Source: Mixta gaviniae
GTDB taxonomy: Bacteria > Pseudomonadota > Gammaproteobacteria > Enterobacterales > Enterobacteriaceae
NCBI RefSeq assembly: GCF_002953195.1
Contig: NZ_CP026377.1
Coordinates: 2,170,001-2,234,000, forward strand
Direction: 5' to 3'
Length of the DNA stretch: 64,000 nucleotides
Both the position numbers and the translations under genes were made by a program. Within the stretch, counting starts at the first letter, position 1; every line of letters starts with the position of its first letter. The notes under the pieces were generated by a model. The model was not told the origin of the DNA and ran no database searches. It worked only from the letters and a program-made list of their open reading frames with translations. Of this stretch, positions 1 through 8,975 are shown piece after piece.

Positions 1-21
1 GGAATGGCGGCCGCGCCGCCT

Positions 22-1158
22 TTAGCGGTTCAGCGAGCGGCGCGTCCGGCCGGAGCTGAGATAGTCGGCGATATAATCCTGCGAAATCTCCCCGCTGTAG
101 CGGCCATCTTCATCCACAATCGGCATCCAGACCGAGTTGTGTTCATAGAGCTTCGACAGCACCACGCGCAGGTTCTCTTCCGCTCTGCCGGTGATCTTAA
201 AGTTGTGCAGCAGCTGTTCGCAGTTGCCGCTGGCGCCGCGCGCCTCGCGCCGCTTCACAAAACCGAGCGGACGGCCGTCGTTATCCACCACGGTGACCGA
301 GCGCATATCGTTATCATCCATCAGCGCGAACGCCTCCGCCAGCGAGGTAGAGCGCTTCACCGTCAGCGTCTGCTGTTGATCGGTTACGTCGCCCGCCTGC
401 ACCAGCAGCAGGCGCTTCAGGGTGCGATCCTGACCGACAAAAGAGCCGACAAACTCATTGGCCGGTTTCGCCAGCAGCTCGTCAGGGGTGGCACACTGCA
501 CAATTTTGCCCTGACCGAACACCGCGATCCGGTCGCCCAGCTTCAGCGCCTCATCGATATCGTGGCTGACCAGCATCACGGTTTTCTTCAGCTGGCGCTG
601 CATTTCCAGAAACTCATTCTGAATTGCCTCGCGGTTGATCGGGTCGACCGCGCCGAATGGCTCATCCATCAGCAGGACCGGCGGATCGGCGGCAAGGGCA
701 CGGATAACGCCGATACGCTGCTGCTGGCCGCCGGACATCTCTTTCGGATAGCGATGCAGAAACTTATGCGGGTCGAGCGCCACCATAGTCATCAGCTCGC
801 TGGCGCGCTCGCGGCAGCGTTTTTTATCCCAGCCCAGCATACGCGGCACCACGGTGATGTTCTCCTCAATGGTCATATTGGGGAACAGGCCGATCTGCTG
901 GATAACATAGCCGATATTGCGCCGCAGGGTGACGGTATCCTGCGTGCTGGTATCTTCGCCGTTAATGGTGATTTTACCCCGAGTCGCCGGGATCAGGCGG
1001 TTAATCATCTTTAGGGTGGTGGTTTTGCCGCAGCCGGAGGGGCCGAGCAACACGCACATCTCTCCGGCGGGCACATGCAGGCTGACATTGTCCACCGCAT
1101 TTATCGTGGCGCCGTTTTTCTGGGTAAAGGTTTTAGTCAGGTTTTCCAGTTTTATCAT
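22..1158 (-). CDS. osmV: Compatible-solute ABC importer ATPase with CBS domains (OsmV type)
   Basis: ATP-hydrolysing subunit of a quaternary-amine (glycine betaine/choline type) importer on the cytoplasmic face of the inner membrane. The 378-residue protein has a Walker A GPSGCGKTT near residue 39, the signature SGGQQQR near 142, Walker B LLMDEP near 162 and the H-loop SHD near 198. About 130 C-terminal residues follow and look like paired CBS domains. That length matches Salmonella OsmV rather than the shorter E. coli YehX. The start overlaps the upstream permease stop as TAATG, so translation is coupled. It is the last gene of the four-gene operon. Family assignment is firm; the exact substrate is inferred. 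Confidence 0.88.
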   Translation of the reverse strand: MIKLENLTKTFTQKNGATINAVDNVSLHVPAGEMCVLLGPSGCGKTTTLKMINRLIPATRGKITINGEDTSTQDTVTLRRNIGYVIQQIGLFPNMTIEENITVVPRMLGWDKKRCRERASELMTMVALDPHKFLHRYPKEMSGGQQQRIGVIRALAADPPVLLMDEPFGAVDPINREAIQNEFLEMQRQLKKTVMLVSHDIDEALKLGDRIAVFGQGKIVQCATPDELLAKPANEFVGSFVGQDRTLKRLLLVQAGDVTDQQQTLTVKRSTSLAEAFALMDDNDMRSVTVVDNDGRPLGFVKRREARGASGNCEQLLHNFKITGRAEENLRVVLSKLYEHNSVWMPIVDEDGRYSGEISQDYIADYLSSGRTRRSLNR

Positions 1159-1805
1159 TATCGAATCCCCTTAGGTGTCAGCACCCGCTGCAGGCGGTGC
1201 AGCAGCCAGTCAAGCACAATCGCCAGTAAACAGATCAGCAGCGCGCCGGCGATCAGCTGGCGGATATCGCTGCTGCTGATGCCGTCCAGCAGCAGCAGCC
1301 CTAAGCCGCCCGCGCCGATAACCGCGGCAATCGCCATCACGCCGACGTTCATCACCACGGCGGTGCGGATGCCGCCGAAAATCACCGGCAGCGCCAGCGG
1401 GATCTCCACCCAGCGCAGACGCTGCAGAAAAGTCATGCCGATGCCGCGTCCCGCCTCGCGCATGCCGGGCGGGATATTCTCCAGCGCGGTATGGGTGTTG
1501 CGCACAATAGGCAGCAGCGAATAGAGAAATACCGCGGTGATCGCCGGCACCACGCCGATGCCCTGGCCGATCAGCGAAAACAGCGGGATCATCAGGCCGA
1601 ACAGAGCGATAGAGGGAATGGTCAGCACAATGGTCGCGATCCCCAGCACCGGCGTCGCCAGCCATTTAAAACGGACGATCAGCACGCCCAGCGGCACGCC
1701 CGCGAGAATAGCGCAGCCCACCGCCACCAGCACCAGCCACAGGTGCTGCCACGTGAGTCCAAGCAGGTAGGGCCAGTTGCCGATCATATAGTGAATGGTA
1801 TCCAT
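1158..1805 (-). CDS. osmW: Compatible-solute ABC importer permease (OsmW type)
   Basis: Integral membrane permease of 215 residues with about five or six hydrophobic segments. The EAA-type loop reads EAGRGIGMTFLQRLRWVEIPLALP near residues 117-140 (here only its key part EAGRGIGMT...P is diagnostic of the ProW/OpuC class) and contacts the ATPase. A good ribosome site AGGAGAG lies before the ATG. It is located between the binding-protein gene and the ATPase gene, 9 bp from the former and overlapping the latter by one base. Together with the second permease at 2739-3452 it probably forms a heterodimeric channel, the arrangement seen in OsmU/OpuC systems. Confidence 0.85.
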   Translation of the reverse strand: MDTIHYMIGNWPYLLGLTWQHLWLVLVAVGCAILAGVPLGVLIVRFKWLATPVLGIATIVLTIPSIALFGLMIPLFSLIGQGIGVVPAITAVFLYSLLPIVRNTHTALENIPPGMREAGRGIGMTFLQRLRWVEIPLALPVIFGGIRTAVVMNVGVMAIAAVIGAGGLGLLLLDGISSSDIRQLIAGALLICLLAIVLDWLLHRLQRVLTPKGIR

Positions 1806-1814
1806 AGCCTCTCC

Positions 1815-2726
1815 TTACAGCATGCCTTTCGATTGCAGGAAATCGCGCGCCACCTGCTGCGGCGACTGATGATCGATATCGACGCGCTTATTCAGCTCGG
1901 TGATCGCCTCATCAGTGATAAGCGCCGAGAGCTGATTCAGCGCCGTATCCAGACCCGGATGCGCCGCCAGCACCTCTTTACGCACCACCGGCGTCACGTT
2001 ATAGCTGGGGAAGAAGTGCTTATCATCTTCAAGGATTTTCAGATCGAAGCCCTTAACGCGGCCGTCGGTGGTATAGACCAGCCCGGCGTCGACAAAGCCG
2101 TCGCGGATGGCGTTATAGACCAGGCCCGGATCCATCTGACGGATCTGCGGGCGGTCAAGCGTCAGGCCGTAAAGCTGCTGCAGCGGCTTCAGGCCGTCGG
2201 AACGGCCAGCAAATTCCAGATCCAGCCCCAGCATCCAGTTATGGTCGGGATCGCGCCGGCGAATCTCTTCGATACGCGCCACCAGCTGCGACACCGTGCT
2301 GATATGCTCTCGTTCGGCGCGCGTACGCTGCATGGCGAAGGCGTAGGTATTGTTCATCGGCGCCGGATCCAGCCAGACCAGCCCCAGCTTGCCGTCAAGC
2401 CGCCGCACGGTTTCGTACGCCTCTTTAGAGGACATCCGCTCTTTGATGCGGTTGAAAATAATCAGCGACGAGCCGGTATATTCCCACGTCATATCGATCT
2501 GCTTATTGAGCATCGCGCTGCGGCTGATAGAGACCGCGATATTGGTTTTAGGGATCACCTCAAACCCTTTTTTGCTCAGCCAGAGCGTGGTCATTGCCGA
2601 TAAAATGTGCTGTTCGGTAAAGCCCTTGGTCGCCATGGTGATCGGCCGGGCGGTTGCCGCGCCAGCGGCGAACGCCAGCAAGCCGCACAGCGCCAGCGCG
2701 CGCGTGAAGGTACGTAGTAGGATCAT
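1815..2726 (-). CDS. osmX: Periplasmic quaternary-amine binding protein (OsmX type)
   Basis: Solute-binding protein of 303 residues. A Sec signal peptide (hydrophobic stretch to about residue 26, cleavage after a TARP-like site) is followed by the family opening [12 protein letters not shown], typical of OpuAC/ProX-type proteins for glycine betaine, choline or carnitine. The sequence [11 protein letters not shown] near residue 79 is the usual conserved ligand-lobe region. It carries no lipobox, so it is a free periplasmic protein. A strong GGAGACG ribosome site precedes the ATG at 2726. It sits 12 bp downstream of the first permease gene and delivers substrate to the OsmW/OsmY-type permeases. 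Confidence 0.87.
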   Translation of the reverse strand: MILLRTFTRALALCGLLAFAAGAATARPITMATKGFTEQHILSAMTTLWLSKKGFEVIPKTNIAVSISRSAMLNKQIDMTWEYTGSSLIIFNRIKERMSSKEAYETVRRLDGKLGLVWLDPAPMNNTYAFAMQRTRAEREHISTVSQLVARIEEIRRRDPDHNWMLGLDLEFAGRSDGLKPLQQLYGLTLDRPQIRQMDPGLVYNAIRDGFVDAGLVYTTDGRVKGFDLKILEDDKHFFPSYNVTPVVRKEVLAAHPGLDTALNQLSALITDEAITELNKRVDIDHQSPQQVARDFLQSKGML

Positions 2727-2738
2727 CTGCGTCTCCTG

Positions 2739-3452
2739 TTACAGCGCATGCGGACTGAGCCAGCGGCCAAGGGCGGCCAGCAGCACGTCAAGTATCAGCG
2801 CGAACAGCGCCGTCGCCACCGCGCCGAGGATCAGCACCGGGAAGTCGTTGAGGTAGATACCGGGGAAAATCAGCTCACCGTAGCTGCTGGCGCCGATAAG
2901 AAACGCCAGCGGCGCGGTACCAACATTGATCGCCATGGCGATGCGGATGCCGGAAAGCATCACCGGCCAGGCATTCGGCAGTTCTACCTGGCGCAGGCGC
3001 TGCATTTTGGTCATGCCGATGCCGTTAGCCGCCTCCAGCAGCGAATCGGGCACGCCGATCAGCCCGGCATAGGTATTGCGCACCACCGGCAGCAGCGAGG
3101 CGAGGAACAGGGCGATAATCGCCGGACGATCGCCGATGCCGATCACCACCATTGCCAGCGCCAGCACGGCCAGCGGCGGCAAGGTGTTGCCGACATTGAA
3201 AATCTGCATGATATATTCCGCCCAGCGGCGGGCAAAGGGACGGCTGAGCAGGATGCCGCTGGGAATGCCGATCAGCAGCGCGAACAGCATCGACCAGCCC
3301 ACCAGCCAGAGGTGCTGCCTGCCGAGATAGATCAAATCGACCTGACGCGCTTTAATCACATCCAGACCTATGCCGTAGATCAGCAGCGCGGCGACCGGCG
3401 CGATCGCCAGCAGCGCCAGCAAGATCCGCTTCATCGTCGAAGAAAAGTGCAT
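2739..3452 (-). CDS. osmY: Compatible-solute ABC importer permease (OsmY type)
   Basis: First gene of the importer operon, a 237-residue inner-membrane permease. I chose the ATG at 3452 because GGGAGA lies 8 bases before it; the reading frame extends to a TTG at 3494 without a ribosome site. Hydrophobic segments start at about residue 8 and the permease loop with EAANGIGMTKMQRLRQVELP lies near residues 145-164. The name follows the Salmonella osmVWXY operon and must not be confused with the E. coli periplasmic OsmY stress protein. The E. coli paralogue would be YehW or YehY. Osmotic induction is expected from the family but no promoter element was clear enough to assign. Confidence 0.82.
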   Translation of the reverse strand: MHFSSTMKRILLALLAIAPVAALLIYGIGLDVIKARQVDLIYLGRQHLWLVGWSMLFALLIGIPSGILLSRPFARRWAEYIMQIFNVGNTLPPLAVLALAMVVIGIGDRPAIIALFLASLLPVVRNTYAGLIGVPDSLLEAANGIGMTKMQRLRQVELPNAWPVMLSGIRIAMAINVGTAPLAFLIGASSYGELIFPGIYLNDFPVLILGAVATALFALILDVLLAALGRWLSPHAL

Positions 3453-3810
3453 GGACAGGGTTCTCCCGGGAATAACCTGAAGCGCCTTCTGCAAGACGGC
3501 GCCATTGTTATAGTAATCAGCGGGCGTCGGCCGGATGGAAAGGGCGTCCGTCGGCCGCGCGCGCGCTCGATATAAAATGCTGATTTATGCCTCTTTATCA
3601 GCAAAAACAAACGCAGTGCCTTAAACCTATAGCAGCGGCGGGGCAGCTGCGCCAGTTTTGGCGTTAAAATCAGCAGGATACTTTTGTTTTTTGCGGCGTA
3701 AACGGCGCTATTTTCGGCAGTTGGCCAAATCGGGCCGTATTAACAAGCAGAACGCGACGCGCTGCGTCACCGGGTGGGCTACGCTTAGGGAATTGACAGG
3801 AAGGGGAACC
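3453..3810. other. Divergent intergenic region osmY / MFS gene
   Basis: This 358-bp stretch separates the osm operon (minus) from the DHA2 efflux gene (plus). It is AT-richer than its surroundings around 3500-3640 and must hold both promoters. I could not assign a convincing sigma-70 pair or operator by eye. No open frame here looks like a gene. Confidence 0.5.
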
Positions 3811-5265
3811 ATGCCAGAGAACGCACATCAGCCGGTCGCGCACCGCCATTTGATCTTAATCGCCTGTATGCTGGCGATGTTTATGGCGGCGATCGAAGTC
3901 ACCATCGTCGCCACCGCCATGCCGACCATCATCGCCCAGCTCGGCGGCTTTTCGCAGTTTGGCTGGGTGTTTTCCATCTATCTGCTGACGCAGGCGGTAA
4001 GCGTGCCGATTTACGGCAGGCTGGCCGATCTCTGGGGCCGCAAACGGATGTTTTTTATCGGCGCCACGCTGTTTCTGCTGGGCTCGGTGCTGTGCGGCTT
4101 CGCCGACAGCATGGGCTGGCTGATCCTGTTCCGCGCCTTTCAGGGGCTGGGCGCCGGCGCCATCATGCCGCTGACCTCCACCATCGTCGCCGATATCTAT
4201 TCGCCGCGCGAAAGAGCGGGCATTCAGGGCTGGCTCTCCAGCGTCTGGGGCGTGGCGGCGATCATCGGCCCGCTGACCGGCGCGTGGATCGTGCAACACT
4301 TCAGCTGGGCGCTGGTTTTCTGGGTCAACGTGCCGCTTGGGATCGTCTCGATGCTGATGCTGGCGCGCTGGCTGCCGGCGCACCCGACAGAAGGCGGTCA
4401 GCGGCTCAACGTCTCCGGCAGCGCCTGGCTGATGCTGAGCGTCAGCGCGCTGTTGGTGGCGCTGCTGCAGGCGGAGGCGCTCGGCTACTGGCTGTTGCTG
4501 TTTTTAGCGGTGGCACTGCTGGCCGGGTTTATTCTGCTGCGCCATGAAAAGGCGGCGGAAGCGCCGCTGTTTCCGCTGGCTATCTGGCGCAGCCGGGTGA
4601 TCCTCGCCGGCAATGCGGGCAACCTGATTATTGGCGCGGCGATGATGGGCATCAGCGCCTTTCTGCCCACCTGGATCCAGGGCGTTAACGGCGGGTCGCC
4701 GCTGCAGGCGGGCAGCGCGCTGGCGATGATGTCGATCGGCTGGCCGCTGGCCAGCACCCTGAGCGGCAGGCTAATGCTGCGCACCTCTTACCGCTTTACC
4801 GCCCAGCTGGGCGCGTTTTTGCTGATCGCCGGCACCGCGCTGCTGCTGACGCTGCACGCCGACAGCAGCCTGATTCAGGCGGGCTTCGCCGCGTTCGTCA
4901 TCGGCACCGGCATGGGCATGACCAGCACCACGTTTCTGGTCTCGGTGCAGAACAGCGCCGACTTCGCCATTCGCGGCATCTGCACCGCCTCAATCATGTT
5001 TAGCCGCATGCTGGGATCGGCCATCGGCACGGCGGTGATGGGTGCGGTGCTGAATTACAACCTGATGCTGCGGCTGCCGGAAGCGCGCGATCCGGTACAG
5101 CAGATCATGTCGCCCGACCGGCGGCAGGCGCTGGACAGCAGCACGCTGCAGCAGATGATCGCGCAGATTGCGGCATCGCTGCACTGGGTGTTTATCGTTT
5201 CGCTGTTGATTGCGGTGGGCACGCTGTTTATCGCCTGGCGAATGCCGCGGCGGCGCCCGGAATAG
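3811..5265 (+). CDS. DHA2-family MFS multidrug efflux transporter
   Basis: Proton-driven drug exporter of the 14-helix DHA2 (EmrB/QacA/SmvA-like) family, 484 residues. The start at 3811 is chosen because AGGAAGGGG lies just upstream; the frame is open further upstream but without a ribosome site. Helix 1 carries the acidic motif D1-like segment AAIEVTIVATAMP. The loop 2-3 motif A is seen as GRLADLWGRKR near residue 68, and motif C-like glycine/proline pattern GPLTGAWI near residue 154. No HlyD-type adaptor gene is adjacent, so it probably works alone in the inner membrane. Substrate cannot be told from sequence. Ends before a hairpin shared with the convergent ynfD gene. Confidence 0.82.
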   Translation: MPENAHQPVAHRHLILIACMLAMFMAAIEVTIVATAMPTIIAQLGGFSQFGWVFSIYLLTQAVSVPIYGRLADLWGRKRMFFIGATLFLLGSVLCGFADSMGWLILFRAFQGLGAGAIMPLTSTIVADIYSPRERAGIQGWLSSVWGVAAIIGPLTGAWIVQHFSWALVFWVNVPLGIVSMLMLARWLPAHPTEGGQRLNVSGSAWLMLSVSALLVALLQAEALGYWLLLFLAVALLAGFILLRHEKAAEAPLFPLAIWRSRVILAGNAGNLIIGAAMMGISAFLPTWIQGVNGGSPLQAGSALAMMSIGWPLASTLSGRLMLRTSYRFTAQLGAFLLIAGTALLLTLHADSSLIQAGFAAFVIGTGMGMTSTTFLVSVQNSADFAIRGICTASIMFSRMLGSAIGTAVMGAVLNYNLMLRLPEARDPVQQIMSPDRRQALDSSTLQQMIAQIAASLHWVFIVSLLIAVGTLFIAWRMPRRRPE

Positions 5266-5278
5266 CCGGTAAAAAGAA

Positions 5279-5298
5279 GGCACCGCGCAAGCGGTGCC
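5279..5298 (-). terminator. Convergent terminator hairpin
   Basis: Perfect 8-bp stem GGCACCGC / GCGGTGCC with a GCAA tetraloop lies between the MFS gene and ynfD. On the minus strand it is followed by TTCTTTTTACC, which suits termination of that strand's incoming transcripts. On the plus strand a weaker T stretch follows at 5307. It sits in the 43-bp gap between convergent genes. Confidence 0.7.
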
Positions 5299-5308
5299 GG
5301 GGGAGATT

Positions 5309-5605
5309 TTACTGGGCGGGCGCATCCTGAGTGGTGCCCGCATTGGCCGGCACGTTGGTGTCGCCGTCAACGCCGGTGCGCTTATAGACGATTTTCTGGC
5401 TGTCGTTTTCGCAGTGTCCGACAACCTGACCGCCGGCGGCATCCGCCTGATCGTTGGGCACGATATCTAAAGTAAAGCCCGATTCCGGCACGCCATTATT
5501 GATAATCTTCTGGCTGATATCCGCCTTTACCGACTCGCAGGACGCCTGGGCAGCCAGCGGAGCGGCAACCAGCAGGGCGCTTAACATCCACTTCTTCGCT
5601 CTCAT
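5309..5605 (-). CDS. ynfD: Small secreted DUF1161 protein (YnfD family)
   Basis: A 98-residue protein with a clear Sec signal peptide: MRAKKW, then a hydrophobic run and AQA-S cleavage around residue 22. The mature part begins CESVKADISQKI and has a second cysteine near residue 67, a pattern that matches the DUF1161 family represented by E. coli YnfD. The ATG at 5605 is preferred over one seven codons earlier because AAAGGATG lies at the right distance. Likely periplasmic; function unknown. Its neighbours ynfB and ynfA are also near ynfD in E. coli, which supports the assignment. Confidence 0.75.
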   Translation of the reverse strand: MRAKKWMLSALLVAAPLAAQASCESVKADISQKIINNGVPESGFTLDIVPNDQADAAGGQVVGHCENDSQKIVYKRTGVDGDTNVPANAGTTQDAPAQ

Positions 5606-5657
5606 CACATCATCCTTTTGCAACAAAACCAGCGGTAACTATAGCAGCTCTGCAGGA

Positions 5658-6002
5658 TCAGGGCGTAACCGGGCGTCCGGTGCGCCGATCGAGACAGCGC
5701 AGGGTGTTGGCTTCCCAGTAGGCGTTGACGTTATAGCTCTGTTCGCAGGCATCGCGCGTATCAAAGGCGCGGTCGCTCTTGTCGAACTCTTTCTCCACGC
5801 GGCTGTTCACTTTTTTACGCAGCATGCGGGTATCGTCCCATTGCTCTTTGTTCTGACGCGCCTCTTCATTGCTGAGCGCGTTGCTGCCGTTTTCAATAAT
5901 CACGCGATCGGTGCGCGCCTGCGCCGGCGCGGAAAGCGCCAGGGCGCCGAGCAGGGTCAGGGGCAGCAGCGCCACGGCCAGACGTTGAGTCAAGGTTTTC
6001 AT
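5658..6002 (-). CDS. ynfB: YnfB family (UPF0482/DUF1283) secreted protein
   Basis: A 114-residue protein with an N-terminal signal peptide ([13 protein letters not shown], cleavage near AQA-R at about residue 31). The mature part opens with [19 protein letters not shown] and holds two cysteines near residues 87 and 105, which could form a disulfide. This is the conserved DUF1283 family (E. coli YnfB), of unknown function and probably periplasmic. The start at 6002 was chosen for its AAGGATG ribosome site; the frame extends seven codons further upstream. It is divergent from ynfA, as in E. coli. Confidence 0.78.
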   Translation of the reverse strand: MKTLTQRLAVALLPLTLLGALALSAPAQARTDRVIIENGSNALSNEEARQNKEQWDDTRMLRKKVNSRVEKEFDKSDRAFDTRDACEQSYNVNAYWEANTLRCLDRRTGRPVTP

Positions 6003-6122
6003 CTTTTCATCCTTCTCTTTCATAGCGACCCGCCATGAGGTGGCAGTCGTTTTAGTATATCATCGCCGCTTATTTACTCACCAGCAGGCTGAGCGCTTCG
6101 TTTAGCTTTTGGAAACTTTTTC

Positions 6123-6449
6123 ATGCTGAAAATCGCGTTGCTCTTTTTTGTTACCGCGCTGGCGGAAATTATCGGCTGCTTTCTGCCTTTTCTCTGGCTG
6201 CGCAAAGGGGCGTCGCCGCTGCTGTTGCTGCCTGCGGCCCTGAGCCTGGCGCTGTTCGTCTGGCTGCTGACGCTGCATCCGGCCGCCAGTGGGCGCGTCT
6301 ACGCCGCCTACGGCGGGGTTTATGTGGTGACGGCGCTGCTGTGGCTGCGCTGGGTTGACGGGGTGCGCTTAAGCCCCTACGACTGGCTGGGCGCGGCGGT
6401 GGCGTTCTGCGGCATGCTGATTATCGTAGCGGGATGGGGCAAGGTATAG
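6123..6449 (+). CDS. ynfA: YnfA family inner-membrane protein
   Basis: A 108-residue protein with four hydrophobic helices. It begins with [20 protein letters not shown], the UPF0060/YnfA signature, and includes [20 protein letters not shown] in its middle. YnfA proteins have a fold like small multidrug resistance transporters and have been linked to efflux of toxic compounds in some species. The length is the usual one. No strong ribosome site is visible; the sequence immediately before the ATG is TTTTTC. It is divergent from ynfB with a 120-bp spacer and convergent with ydfG. Confidence 0.85.
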   Translation: MLKIALLFFVTALAEIIGCFLPFLWLRKGASPLLLLPAALSLALFVWLLTLHPAASGRVYAAYGGVYVVTALLWLRWVDGVRLSPYDWLGAAVAFCGMLIIVAGWGKV

Positions 6450-6471
6450 GGAACAGCGAGGCGAAAAAGCA

Positions 6472-6490
6472 GGGGGAGGGCCGCTCCCCC
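6472..6490 (-). terminator. Terminator hairpin after ydfG
   Basis: Seven-base inverted repeat GGGGGAG / CTCCCCC with a five-base loop. On the minus strand it is followed by TGCTTTTTCG, so it likely ends the ydfG transcript. It lies six bases past the ydfG stop and 22 bases past the ynfA stop. Confidence 0.6.
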
Positions 6491-6496
6491 ACGCAG

Positions 6497-7246
6497 TCAG
6501 ACGTTTTTCGCCACGGTCAATCCGGCGGTGGTCTGGCTCACCGGCATCATCTCCAGCGTATTGATATTGACATGTGCCGGCAGCGTCGCCACCCAGAACA
6601 CCGCCTCGGTAACATCTTCCGGCGTCAGCGCGGTGGTACCCGCATAGACACCTTCCGCGCGGCTGTCGTCGCCCTTAAAGCGCACGTTGGAAAATTCGGT
6701 GCCGCCAACCAGGCCCGGTTCGATATCGGTCACGCGCAGCGCGGTGCCGTGCAGGTCAGTGCGCAGGTTAAGGCTGAACTGACGTACAAAAGCTTTGCTG
6801 GCGCCATAGACGTTGCCGCCTTTGTAAGGCCAGTTGCCGGCAGTGGAACCGATATTAATGATGTGGCCAACATTGCGCTCCACCATCGCCGGCAGCAGGG
6901 TACGGGTCATATAGACCAGCCCCTTGTTGTTGGTGTCGATCATGGTTTCCCAGTCATCGATGCTCGCCTTGTGCGCCGGCTCAACGCCCAACGCCAGCCC
7001 GGCGTTGTTCACCAGAATATCGATCTGGCGCCATTCCGTCGGTAGCGTCGCGACTGCCGCTTCAATGGCAGCGCGATCGCGCACGTCAAACCGCAGGGTA
7101 TAGAGGCTGTCGCCCAGCTCCGCCTTCAGGGCATCCAGACGATCCTGGCGGCGTCCGGTGGCGATAACCTTATGGCCCGCCGCGATAAAACGGCGGGTAA
7201 TGCTTTGACCAAAGCCAGCGGTAGCGCCGGTAACAAAAATAATCAT
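6497..7246 (-). CDS. ydfG: NADP-dependent 3-hydroxy acid dehydrogenase YdfG
   Basis: Short-chain dehydrogenase of 249 residues. By family knowledge it oxidises L-allo-threonine and other 3-hydroxy acids and reduces malonic semialdehyde formed during pyrimidine breakdown. The nucleotide motif TGATAGFG starts at residue 6, NNAGLALG near 82, the catalytic serine in INIGSTAG near 134 and the YGASK active-site Tyr/Lys near 147. Long identical stretches to remembered E. coli YdfG, including DIEPGLVGGTEFSNVRFKGD, make the identification firm. The start at 7246 follows a GAGGAAC ribosome site; upstream codons are not needed. Confidence 0.93.
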   Translation of the reverse strand: MIIFVTGATAGFGQSITRRFIAAGHKVIATGRRQDRLDALKAELGDSLYTLRFDVRDRAAIEAAVATLPTEWRQIDILVNNAGLALGVEPAHKASIDDWETMIDTNNKGLVYMTRTLLPAMVERNVGHIINIGSTAGNWPYKGGNVYGASKAFVRQFSLNLRTDLHGTALRVTDIEPGLVGGTEFSNVRFKGDDSRAEGVYAGTTALTPEDVTEAVFWVATLPAHVNINTLEMMPVSQTTAGLTVAKNV

Positions 7247-7647
7247 CTCACTGTTCCTCAACAGATTTTCCAGGTTAAACACCATAACACTTCGTTTTGC
7301 CGCTGCCCAGCGTCGGTGGACCGACGCTCTCAGCGGCGCATTTTGGTGCTTTGCACCGTGCGCCTGCCCGTTAACCGTGCAGCAGTCAGCGGGGCGGTCG
7401 CACGTTTTCCGTCTCGCTCGCTACTGCCAGCAAATCACAGGCCGATCGCAGAGCAGACATCGCCTTCACGCCACAGGCAAGCGTTTGCGCAACCGTTTCA
7501 CCGGGAGAATTGCGCAGTCATTTTATTTAATTTACTGATTTAGAAGAAATTTAAAGAAAATAGCAGCTGGCACGACTCTTGCAATTTGCTCTTCAGCAGC
7601 CCGGCTGCAATAACAAAAGAAACCCGCCTGATAGCAAAGGAAGCCTT
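7247..7647. other. Control region between ydfG and guaD
   Basis: A 400-bp gene-free stretch between divergent genes. It holds a perfect 8-2-8 inverted repeat GCGTCGGT-GG-ACCGACGC at 7310-7327, a GGTGC-TTT-GCACC repeat at 7345-7357, and the sigma-54 promoter at 7568-7583. The last 120 bp are AT-rich. The repeats are candidate activator sites for the sigma-54 promoter, but neither matches a known enhancer consensus in the correct orientation. Confidence 0.5.
7568..7583 (+). promoter_or_regulatory. Sigma-54 (RpoN) promoter of the guaD-xdhABC operon
   Basis: The sequence TGGCACGACTCTTGCA matches the sigma-54 consensus TGGCACG-N4-TTGCA at every fixed base: -24 GG at 7569-7570 and -12 GC at 7581-7582. 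Transcription should start near 7594, leaving a leader of about 54 bases before the guaD ATG at 7648. It implies dependence on an enhancer-binding activator, most plausibly NtrC given that the operon liberates ammonia from guanine. A second such promoter lies before hpxO. Confidence 0.85.
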
Positions 7648-8975
7648 ATGTTAGCCCTGAACACTACGCCATCCGCAGCAGCTTTTTCGATATTCGCGCC
7701 ACGGCCAGCGATCCGGCGGCGATCGAAGCGCAGGCGCGCTATCTGGAAGAGGGCCTGCTGGAAGTTAAGCACGGCAAGATCGTCAGCCTGCGTCCCTGGC
7801 TGGAGGCGGAGGCCGCGCTGCCCGGCTGCGCGATTATCGATCGGCGCGGCATGCTGATTGTCCCCGGTTTTATCGATTGCCATATTCACTATCCGCAGAC
7901 CGAAATGGTGGGCGCGTTTGGCGAACAGCTGTTGAGCTGGCTGGAGAACTACACCTTCCCGACAGAGAGCCACTACCGTTCGCCGCAGCACGCGGCCGCG
8001 ATGTCGGAATTTTTTCTGCAGCAGCTGCTGCGCAACGGCACCACCAGCGCGCTGGTATTCGGCACCGTCCATCCTGAATCGGTCGAGGCGCTGTTTCAGG
8101 CCGCCGAACGACACGCAATGCGCCTTATTGCCGGTAAAGTGATGATGGATCGTCACGCGCCGGACGATCTGCTGGAAACGCCGGAAGAGAGTTACCGGCA
8201 GACGCGCGCGCTGATCCGCCGCTGGCACGGACGCGGTCGCCTCGGCTATGCGCTGACGCCGCGCTTTGCGCCTACCTCGTCGCCCGCGCTGCTGGAAAGG
8301 GTGTCGCAGCTGCATCAGGAATTTCCGGACACCTGGATCCACACCCACCTGGCGGAAAACCCGCAGGAGGTAGCATGGGTAAAACGCCTGTTCCCGGCGC
8401 AGCGCGGTTACCTGGATGTCTATCACCACTATCGTCTTACCGGCGCACGCAGCGTTTTCGCTCACTGCCTGCATCTGGAGGAGGAAGAGTGGCACTGCCT
8501 GCAGCAAACCGATTCCGCCATCGCCTTTTGTCCGACTTCCAATCTGTTTCTTGGCAGCGGCCTGTTTAACCTGCAGCGCAGCTGGCAGCAGCAGGTAAGG
8601 CTGGGGATCGGTACCGACATCGGCGCAGGCACCACCTTTAACATGCTGCAAACCCTGGGCGAGGCCTACAAAGTGGGCCAGCTGCAGAACTACAAACTGC
8701 ACGCCTGCGAAGCCTTCTACCACGCCACGCTTGGCGGCGCGCGGGCGCTGAGCCTCGATCATCTGATCGGCAACTTTATGCCCGGCAAAGAGGCGGATTT
8801 CGTGATGCTGCAGCCGACGGCGACGCCGCTTCAGGCGCTGCGCTGGGGCAACAGCCGCGATATCTGGGAAAAGCTGTTTGTACTGATGACGCTGGGCGAC
8901 GATCGCACCATCGCCGAAACCTGGGTCAATGGTCAGCGCGCCTGGCGGCGCGACGGCACGGAGGAGAACCTGTGA
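7648..8975 (+). pseudogene. guaD: Guanine deaminase, one-base frameshift in the first codons
   Basis: Amidohydrolase that converts guanine to xanthine and ammonia. The ATG at 7648 has a strong AAGGAAG ribosome site, but its frame soon leaves the protein. The GuaD N-terminus (YAIRSSFFDIRATA...) continues in the frame that is open from 7635 to the stop at 8975, which has no ATG before 7851. Inserting one base near 7652 (TTAGCCC to TTAAGCCC) gives a 442-residue protein starting MLSPEHYAIRSSF, the usual family length. Zinc site HIHYPQTEM, HTHLAE and GTDIGAGT are intact. Either a sequencing error or a real inactivation. The stop overlaps the xdhA start as GTGA. Confidence 0.85.

Noticed and set aside
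7345-7357. GGTGC-TTT-GCACC as an NtrC enhancer
   Set aside because: NtrC sites have GCACC first and GGTGC second; here the halves face the wrong way and spacing is too short. The position is attractive, so it is only mentioned as a repeat.
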